From: Fischerella sp. PCC 9431
GTDB taxonomy: Bacteria > Cyanobacteriota > Cyanobacteriia > Cyanobacteriales > Nostocaceae
NCBI RefSeq assembly: GCF_000447295.1
Contig: NZ_KE650771.1
Span: 6,312,295-6,376,294 of the forward strand
Length of the DNA stretch: 64,000 nt
Direction: 5' to 3'
Position numbers and translations under genes: made by a program. Of the stretch, positions 58,411 to 64,000 are shown piece by piece (positions within the stretch are counted from its first letter, which is position 1; each line of letters opens with the position of its first letter). The notes under the pieces are model-generated. The model did not search any database, had not been told where the DNA came from, and saw only the letters and a program-made list of their open reading frames with translations.

Positions 58411-60102
58411 CTAATTAAGATTAATTTGAGTCCCTCGAACTGTCACCGGACCTGCACTTTGAATTGTGATTCCACTGGCGTTGATTTCAATAGAATTACC
58501 ACCAACTGTCAACTTAATATTCGTAGGACTGTTGATATTAATTCCCTGGGGAGAAACATGAATTGAGTTATCAAGAGGGTCTTGAATTGTGATACCTTGA
58601 GTGTCTGATAAATTAACAGTTAAACCTGCAAGTGTCTCTAAACTCAAACTTTCCTGACCTGGTGTTTCATCAAACATCAGCGTCAAGCCTGTTTTAGTTT
58701 GAATCATTTTTCTAGAATTGAGTCCCGTGTTGAATTCTGGTGGTCTAGCTAGTCCGTTCCACAAACCACCGACAATTACAGGACTATTAATATCTCCTTT
58801 TTCAAAAGATACGAGAACTTCATCATCAATATCTGGTAAAAAGTAGCTACCTTCATTCGCACCCGCCATCATTGTGGCAATCCGCGCCCAAGGACTAATA
58901 TTAAGATCGCTCAGATGTGGAAATGAAACCTGTATTCTGCCAAGTTGCATTGGGTCAAGGTTATTCACCACTTTACCCACAAAAACACCACTTATTTTTT
59001 CTTGTTTATTGGGTGAGGGGCTTTCGGCAATTTTCTTGCGTAAGCTTTTGAGAATACTACTGGTAAATTGTTGAGATACTTCAAACTGAGTACGATAACC
59101 ACTACCATCAATGGTATGTCTGACTTTGCTGAGGGTATATTGTCCACTAAAACGCTTACCAACGCCGCGAATTTCTACTGTATCTCTTGCCCGTAACTCT
59201 GGGATGCCAATACAATTACCAGAGGCTTCATACAATCCTTGTAGTAGCTGTAAGAGAATGGATTTTGCCAGTGCTGCTGCATTTAAGTAATTTGTGACTG
59301 GTTGGTTGCGAATTACATGTCTGCCCAATTGCAAAAGTTGATCAATAAATGTATTTCCCAGTCGCTCGATAATATTGTCTAGGTTGGTGGGGTCGAGAGC
59401 AACTAATGGCAAAATAGCCACTATATTCTGTGCTAGCTGATAGTCATAGCCGCGAATAATTTGAATCCCATATTGTCCAGAGGTTGATAAACGAGGATTA
59501 AAGCTACTGAGGTTTTTACCCCACTCTAAAACCACTTGTTCGGTTTGGGGTCGCGGAAAGCGGAAATAAAGTTTATCCCAAAACACATATACCCAAAAAA
59601 AGTTGCGATCGGCCAATTCTTTGAGCAACGTCCAGTCACTACCTGTTTGTTGCACTGAATCCCAAATTGGAGGGGTAGGATCAACAACTGGAATCAGCAA
59701 ATTTTCGGCAGCAATCTGACTAGCAATGAGAAAATCAGGGGTTTTTGTAAAGGTAAAGCGACTGGGCGAGTTGTGCCGCATCCGATGAGATAAATCGTAG
59801 CCTGTAATAGTAATTGTGGGCGCTCCACTTTCAGGAAAAGAAGGACTCACAGCCACAATTTCACCTAAAATCATTGGTTGCAAATTACCCACATAACCCA
59901 TGTAAATTTCGACTCTTTTACCGACCTCAAATAATGCTGAGTCTGTAAAGCGCAAGTCAGCATTGTTGAACTGTATGCTAAACATATCTGCCATGTCAAT
60001 GTGACTTTCTACAGTCAAACTAATGACGGCATTTGTAATATCAGCCCCTAGTGTTATACCTGTTATTTTGACTAGGAAATCAGGAACGTAATATGGCTGC
60101 AT
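58411..60102 (-). CDS. VgrG-like spike protein (Afp8 type)
   Basis: The 563-residue protein joins a gpD-like N-terminal region (late-control D fold, with RMRHNSPSRFTFTKTPDFL and VLEWGKNLSSFNPRLS) to a gp5-type OB domain (GVFVGKVVNNLDPMQLGRIQVSFP, LPDIDDEVLVSFEKGD, SPVIVGGLWNG) and a C-terminal beta helix. This is the central spike that pierces the target membrane. No effector domain is visible at the C-terminus. Confidence 0.93.
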   Translation of the reverse strand: MQPYYVPDFLVKITGITLGADITNAVISLTVESHIDMADMFSIQFNNADLRFTDSALFEVGKRVEIYMGYVGNLQPMILGEIVAVSPSFPESGAPTITITGYDLSHRMRHNSPSRFTFTKTPDFLIASQIAAENLLIPVVDPTPPIWDSVQQTGSDWTLLKELADRNFFWVYVFWDKLYFRFPRPQTEQVVLEWGKNLSSFNPRLSTSGQYGIQIIRGYDYQLAQNIVAILPLVALDPTNLDNIIERLGNTFIDQLLQLGRHVIRNQPVTNYLNAAALAKSILLQLLQGLYEASGNCIGIPELRARDTVEIRGVGKRFSGQYTLSKVRHTIDGSGYRTQFEVSQQFTSSILKSLRKKIAESPSPNKQEKISGVFVGKVVNNLDPMQLGRIQVSFPHLSDLNISPWARIATMMAGANEGSYFLPDIDDEVLVSFEKGDINSPVIVGGLWNGLARPPEFNTGLNSRKMIQTKTGLTLMFDETPGQESLSLETLAGLTVNLSDTQGITIQDPLDNSIHVSPQGININSPTNIKLTVGGNSIEINASGITIQSAGPVTVRGTQINLN

Positions 60103-60156
60103 GGGTAATTGCTAATAAGTTATTTAGTTATTAGTTGTTTTTGCAATATTAGTTGA

Positions 60157-60903
60157 TTACTGATCGATTCTCCTTGCTAACGGTAGCCGACTCAAGTATG
60201 TCAGAGTGGGGACAAATAATTCAGTTCCTGGTTCTAAATTCAAGGGATCGTCAATATTGTTAGCTTCTGCGATTTCTCGCCAAGCTTCTGGATCTCCTCT
60301 GACAGCACCAGCAATTAGACTTAGGGTTTCTCCTTCCACAACTTGGTGAATTCTACCTTCGACAAAATTACGTACTTCTGCGGTAATGCGATCGCGTGTA
60401 TTTTGAGGAATCAAGTTAACTGCTGCTGAAACAGTATTACGAATAGTAGGAGGTCCAAAAAAGAAGCCTCTTTGAATCTCAATATTCACTGCTTCATATT
60501 CGCGAAAACTAACTGATAAAGTTGCCCTGACAGGTGTACCATCTTCGATGAACATGGTAAAACTTTGTCCCACACTTTCTAAGACACACCGAAAGTTAAA
60601 ACCTCCCCAAGAAAAAATGAGAATAGGAGGTGCTTGAGTTGCTGGATTTTGATTTAATAAAGATGTAATTTGTTCAGTTAATCGCCTGACATCACGTCTT
60701 AATTCAAAGGTATCAAAAAATAAATCCATTTTCAGAATCCGACTGTTTCCACGTACATACTGAATAGGTGGAGTTTTGAGTCCTGGAATTCCAATTTCAG
60801 CAAAGGTGTTTCCGACATCTAATGAGTACTCTTCCGGGTTAAACATTACCGGAATTCGCTCATTAGTTTCTATGACAATAATAGTTGCCTTTTCTAATGC
60901 CAT
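60157..60903 (-). CDS. LysM-containing baseplate hub protein (Afp7 type)
   Basis: The 248-residue protein begins EKATIIVIETNERIPVMFNPEEY, a contractile-injection N-terminal motif, and ends with a LysM-like segment HQVVEGETLSLIAGAVRGDPEAWREIAEANNI region (VVEGETLSLIAG is the LysM start). Afp7-type proteins connect the tube to the spike hub. It is directly upstream of the VgrG-like gene. Confidence 0.9.
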   Translation of the reverse strand: MALEKATIIVIETNERIPVMFNPEEYSLDVGNTFAEIGIPGLKTPPIQYVRGNSRILKMDLFFDTFELRRDVRRLTEQITSLLNQNPATQAPPILIFSWGGFNFRCVLESVGQSFTMFIEDGTPVRATLSVSFREYEAVNIEIQRGFFFGPPTIRNTVSAAVNLIPQNTRDRITAEVRNFVEGRIHQVVEGETLSLIAGAVRGDPEAWREIAEANNIDDPLNLEPGTELFVPTLTYLSRLPLARRIDQ

Positions 60904-60909
60904 TTAATC

Positions 60910-62181
60910 CTAACCCCCGCGTTCAAAATCTTCTTGAATATGCTTGTATATTTTTGTATAAACTATCGGTTCAACTTGCTCTGCAATCCTATGAATCTGC
61001 ATATCTGATAGCTCGAAAGTAGGTGAAGATGTCTCCGTTTTAGATCCATTCAGTCTACCTTCTGGTGCTGTTTTAGGAGTTGAACTCGAAGCCTGGTTAA
61101 AATTACTAGAAGAACTGATATTACTAATAGGAATGGATGGTTGTGGAGAACTAATAGTTGCTCCTGGTAAAGAAAAATAATTTAGTACTTTTTTTTCATT
61201 AATTAAAGCTGCTTGCTCCTCTGCTGCGTTGCTGTGAGGAGATCGGTAACTTTGTCTTTGAGGAGTTAAGTTAGCAGCATGGGTAATTTCGTGACCAATC
61301 AGAGCAATGCTTTCTGGTTTTTGCGGATTATACTTACCAGTTTTCAACAATACTTTATCTTCATAAGTTATCGCGTCAGCATTGAATTTTTTGGCATAAT
61401 TATTAGCCGCTTGATTACTATAAACTTTGACATTAGGAACTCGCAAATTCAAAATATTGCCAAGGAAGCTACGGAGTTGCTGACTTATATTTGAATAGCT
61501 ACTTTGTTCAATTTGATTTTTTAGTTCTTCTTGTGCAATTTGCTGATTTATAATATTTGAAGATTCAGCAGATGAAATAACTGATTTTTTTTGTTTCAAT
61601 AGATTGGTTTCAGGCTGATAATTAACTCGGCTATATTTATGATTAATATCTTTAACTAATTGTGATGGTTTTTGGTTGAGAATAATTTGGCGGTTAATAG
61701 TAGTTAAAGATGGTTGAGATTGGCTAGAAATGGTTGTTTTTTGTAGACGTTTAACGATTGGAGATTGCTGAGGTGGAGAAACGTATTGTTCACTGCTTTC
61801 TCCTAATCTTTGTCCCGATAAAATTGATTGATTAAATTGTGGTAATGGCGATGAAAGCAAGTCAACATCTAACCACCATTCTTGATTATCTATTGTTTCT
61901 TCTAATAAATTTGGCTGATGCTGTTGACGTTGAAATTTATTCAAGTGAGTCAAATATTTTTGCTGGATCTGAGTAGCGAATTGAGATTGTAAAGGCGGTA
62001 AATCTAAATTGGTATCAATCTGCCATTTATGCAGCAAATTTGTGACCTTTTTGAGCAAATTTTCCCTGAATAAGAATGATTGCTGTTGAGGTTGGTGCTG
62101 TTGTAATTTGGAAGTAGCAAAACTTTGCCACTTTTCACCTAAAGTAGCGATCGCTTTGCGAGATTGTTTTGCTTGCGCCAT
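60910..62181 (-). CDS. DUF4157-containing protein of the eCIS (zinc-protease-like)
   Basis: The 423-residue protein is Gln- and Ser-rich with low-complexity stretches. It contains a DUF4157 domain at residues ~235-325 with NVKVYSNQAANNYAKKFNAD and the metal motif GHEITHAAN (HEITH, an HExxH zinc site). In eCIS loci DUF4157 proteins are frequent cargo or cargo-processing proteins. The disordered N-terminal half is unusual and may be the part recognised by or packed into the tube lumen. No other toxin domain is recognised. Confidence 0.82.
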   Translation of the reverse strand: MAQAKQSRKAIATLGEKWQSFATSKLQQHQPQQQSFLFRENLLKKVTNLLHKWQIDTNLDLPPLQSQFATQIQQKYLTHLNKFQRQQHQPNLLEETIDNQEWWLDVDLLSSPLPQFNQSILSGQRLGESSEQYVSPPQQSPIVKRLQKTTISSQSQPSLTTINRQIILNQKPSQLVKDINHKYSRVNYQPETNLLKQKKSVISSAESSNIINQQIAQEELKNQIEQSSYSNISQQLRSFLGNILNLRVPNVKVYSNQAANNYAKKFNADAITYEDKVLLKTGKYNPQKPESIALIGHEITHAANLTPQRQSYRSPHSNAAEEQAALINEKKVLNYFSLPGATISSPQPSIPISNISSSSNFNQASSSTPKTAPEGRLNGSKTETSSPTFELSDMQIHRIAEQVEPIVYTKIYKHIQEDFERGG

Positions 62182-62323
62182 AACTCATTTGTTCATTCTT
62201 AACTGCTAACTGATTAATAATTTCTTGCACCCATTCCTTTCGCTCTCGGTGTTCCATATTCATAATTTGCTCGTAAGACCAATGAAAATGGAATGCAATA
62301 CAGGCTACCTCCTGACGGAGCAA
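62135..62323 (-). CDS. Small eCIS protein (DUF6760-like)
   Basis: The 62-residue protein has LRQEVACIAFHFHWSYEQI and NMEHRERKEWVQEI, the compact helical pattern of DUF6760 in cyanobacterial and actinobacterial injection loci. It starts at a TTG (complement of 62321-62323) 12 bases after the stop of the gene upstream and overlaps the DUF4157 gene by 47 bases, so translation is probably coupled. The role is likely in tube/tape assembly. Confidence 0.72.
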   Translation of the reverse strand: MLRQEVACIAFHFHWSYEQIMNMEHRERKEWVQEIINQLAVKNEQMSYGASKTISQSDRYFR

Positions 62324-62337
62324 ATCCAGAGGGTAGC

Positions 62338-62703
62338 CTAGAATTCCCCCAAGGCTTGGATCTCAACAGTAAACTCTTGGTTGCAGTGGGGACAAATTGC
62401 AGCTTGCGATCGCACCCCATTGGCATTAATCTCGTTGTATAACTCCTGCAAGTAGGTCAAATCCGAAGCAAACAAACCTTCGATTATTTTCGGATTAATT
62501 GCTTCCAAGGAACCCAATCTTACAATTACCCGTGACATCAAAATCACAACGAGATAAGCAGGATTTGACTGCACGCGAGGATCTTTGAGGGGAACAATTT
62601 CATCAGCTGTCGTCGCTAAGCGCATTACCCCTTGGCGATGCAAATTTCCTTCCTTGTCTACATAACCTTTTGGTAATGTAAATTCATACTCAGTTTGGAA
62701 CAT
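62338..62703 (-). CDS. eCIS tail assembly protein with CPHC motif
   Basis: The 121-residue protein begins FQTEYEFTLPKGYVDKEGN and has helix-rich YLQELYNEINANG and a C-terminal CPHCNQEF motif, a single CxxC that may be half of a zinc knuckle. It resembles phage tail assembly chaperone-like proteins preceding the DUF6760 gene. A zinc site would need dimerisation. Confidence 0.7.
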   Translation of the reverse strand: MFQTEYEFTLPKGYVDKEGNLHRQGVMRLATTADEIVPLKDPRVQSNPAYLVVILMSRVIVRLGSLEAINPKIIEGLFASDLTYLQELYNEINANGVRSQAAICPHCNQEFTVEIQALGEF

Positions 62704-62723
62704 GTTTCATTGGTTGTTTAGTA

Positions 62724-62758
62724 GATTGGGGATTGGGGATCGGGGATTGGGGATTGGG
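62724..62758. repeat. Heptanucleotide tandem repeat GATTGGG x5
   Basis: Five 7-bp units (one with T to C) lie upstream of the assembly protein gene. They are the same heptamer, on the other strand, as 18153-18187. Confidence 0.85.
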
Positions 62759-62949
62759 GATAAAGTTCAGTAGCAAACCCATAACCCAATCAATGTTTAT
62801 TTATGTTTATCTGTATGCATCTGCGATTGAGGTTTCATGATCTCGTTGTGTGATTTATCACATGGGGTTTTAGCTTCAAAACAGATGCACCAGACTTAGA
62901 TTTTCATCGCAAGGTTCATGGGATTTTTCCATGAGTGATTCGTGAATAA

Positions 62950-63381
62950 TTAAGCTGCTGCTCTTTCTAATCTTTCACAGCAAATTGTAATGCTATCAAT
63001 GGCAACATCGTTTCCCTTAGCATCTAAGCTAGGCGCTTCGTACTGACTAGGCCAAGCGTAGAAGAAATTCCAACGCACCTTTTCCTGTCCTGCATCGTCG
63101 AGAATAATAATTGAGCCATTCCGGCGCTGCACTTCGCCATCCACTGCTGCTTTATGCCAATCGTAGAGTTCGCGGGAGTCGGTTAAGCCCCATTTGAGGG
63201 AGATTTCTGGGTAACTCACTAATCCCCGCAACTTGCGTACAGTGGTTAAGTCACCACCTTCACGGTATTCTACTACTTCGACACTGGAACCAAAGCCACT
63301 GCACTCATAGAATCCTGCTTGCACAATACCGTCAATTTCAACGAGAAAGCGAAAGTTGCGGTATGGATCTACTCTAGGCAT
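62950..63381 (-). CDS. eCIS inner tube protein (gp19/Afp1-Afp5 type)
   Basis: The 143-residue protein is a typical gp19-like tube subunit: DPYRNFRFLVEIDGIVQAGF, ECSGFGSSVEVVEYREGGD and the C-terminal DAKGNDVAIDSITICCERLE region. It polymerises as stacked hexamers inside the sheath. Only one tube gene is seen; others may lie upstream of the window edge. Confidence 0.93.
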   Translation of the reverse strand: MPRVDPYRNFRFLVEIDGIVQAGFYECSGFGSSVEVVEYREGGDLTTVRKLRGLVSYPEISLKWGLTDSRELYDWHKAAVDGEVQRRNGSIIILDDAGQEKVRWNFFYAWPSQYEAPSLDAKGNDVAIDSITICCERLERAAA

Positions 63382-63554
63382 AGCACTAAATCCTTTAATG
63401 ATTAGTTGTTTGTTGTTTGTGATTTGGTTATTACTCTCAAGAAATTCTGTCTCTACCTAGCACCTACAGTTCTCAAAGATTTAAGCACGCTTGGTGCTTA
63501 CTACAAACCTATCAACATTAATGAGACAGACTACTGTAGTTCATGTCAGTTAAA

Positions 63555-63610
63555 GTTCGTAGTAAGGGCTTTAGCCCTTGCAATTGAGCGATAAATCGCT
63601 CACTACAAAC
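63555..63610. repeat. Composite palindromic dispersed repeat
   Basis: Arms GTTCGTAGTAAG and CTCACTACAAAC enclose hairpins AGGGCTTTAGCCCT and GAGCGATAAATCGCTC. The layout equals that of 14791-14846. A partial copy (GTGCTTACTACAAAC) lies near 63493. Confidence 0.75.
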
Positions 63611-63635
63611 CCCTCATAATTAATGACATAGACCA

Positions 63636-64000
63636 CTAGCCTCCGGTGGTTTGCTGAATGCGGAAGATGACAAATTCGGCAGGTTTGACAATGGCGACAC
63701 CAATTTCAGTGACGACTTGACCTAATTCCCTGACTTCTGGCGGATTGGTTTCCGCATCACATTTGACGAAAAAGGCTTGTGCTGGAGTCTCGCCAAACAA
63801 CGCGCCATCACGCCACTGATTAAGCAGAAAATCACCTACTGACCGCTTGATACGTTGCCACAGTCCCGGATTGTTGGGTTCAAAGACGACGAATTGAGTA
63901 CCTGCATCAATCGACTCTCGCAAGAAGTTTAAGTAGCGTCTGGTGCTAATGTAGCGGATGTCATTGTTATCTCCACCTAGAGTACGCGCACCCCAAATTC
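63636..64000 (-). CDS. eCIS contractile sheath protein, C-terminal part (runs off window)
   Basis: The frame is open to the right edge. It reads GARTLGGDNN and DIRYISTRRYLNFLRESI, then GTQFVVFEPNNPGLWQRIKRS, a GALFGETPAQAFFVKCD strand and VKPAEFVIFRIQQTTGG at the end. These are the conserved C-terminal features of tail sheath proteins (Afp2-4, T4 gp18-like). The N-terminal part is outside the window. Confidence 0.93.
   Translation of the reverse strand, partial: IWGARTLGGDNNDIRYISTRRYLNFLRESIDAGTQFVVFEPNNPGLWQRIKRSVGDFLLNQWRDGALFGETPAQAFFVKCDAETNPPEVRELGQVVTEIGVAIVKPAEFVIFRIQQTTGG

Noticed and set aside
62214-62426. Alternative 70-codon minus-strand frame
   Set aside because: It overlaps two better-supported small eCIS genes in another frame and has no conserved motif.
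48434-64000. Prophage
   Set aside because: There is no capsid, terminase, portal, integrase or lysis gene; sheath, tube, spike, baseplate and DUF4157 indicate an eCIS.

Overview
The window is cyanobacterial DNA: AT-rich, sprinkled with HIP1-type GCGATCGC octamers, 7-bp tandem repeats and palindromic dispersed repeats of the kind common in heterocystous, branching cyanobacteria. The left part carries the hallmark enzymes of hapalindole-type indole alkaloid biosynthesis, so the source is most likely a Fischerella/Hapalosiphon/Westiella-like (Stigonematales) strain. The exact strain cannot be read from the sequence.

1-32 kb: a hapalindole/ambiguine/welwitindolinone-family cluster, mostly on the minus strand. 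It holds two tandem Rieske oxygenases (one cut by the window edge), a Stig-type terpene cyclase, ispH and a GPP/GGPP synthase. Three regulators follow (NarL-like, GAF-LuxR-like, and a REC-histidine kinase hybrid) with a histidine phosphatase. Next come trpD, trpB, trpA, trpC, a fused trpE-trpG and a DAHP synthase (tryptophan supply), then ispG and dxs (isoprenoid supply), an ABBA aromatic prenyltransferase, and the isonitrile genes I3, I2 and I1. An IS630-type element separates these from dxr, a P-loop kinase, a methyltransferase and pfkA. The logic is: the MEP genes and GPP synthase make the C10 donor, the aro/trp genes make Trp, I1-I3 turn Trp into the indole vinyl isonitrile, the prenyltransferase joins the halves, the Stig cyclase folds the product and the Rieske enzymes oxidise it. 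Two tRNA-Trp(CCA) genes lie in the same orientation inside the isonitrile/prenyltransferase operon. A 13-17 bp motif (AGTTACACAAGTAC) recurs upstream of three transcription units.

32-36 kb: a candidate small RNA or terminator, a 56-residue ribbon-helix-helix protein and a large family-63-like glucosidase.

36-44.3 kb: a compact second, apparently undescribed, tryptophan-derived pathway. It contains a PrnA/RebH-type flavin halogenase, an HNMT-like methyltransferase, an SMR exporter, a SnoaL-like protein, an SDR, a true indoleamine 2,3-dioxygenase homologue, a heme-oxygenase-like diiron oxidase and, divergently, a kynurenine-formamidase-like cyclase. Together these suggest a halogenated kynurenine-type metabolite.

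44.5-48.2 kb: a GMC oxidoreductase, a DoxX-like membrane protein and a type-2 NADH dehydrogenase in one operon.

48.4-64 kb: an extracellular/thylakoid-type contractile injection system (eCIS/tCIS) on the minus strand. From the right edge it runs: sheath (partial), tube, small assembly proteins, a DUF4157 metalloprotease-like protein, a LysM baseplate protein, a VgrG-like spike, a DUF2169-like protein, a PAAR-like DUF4150 tip, gp25, baseplate J, a tail protein with a beta-propeller-like region, and two paralogous tail fibres.
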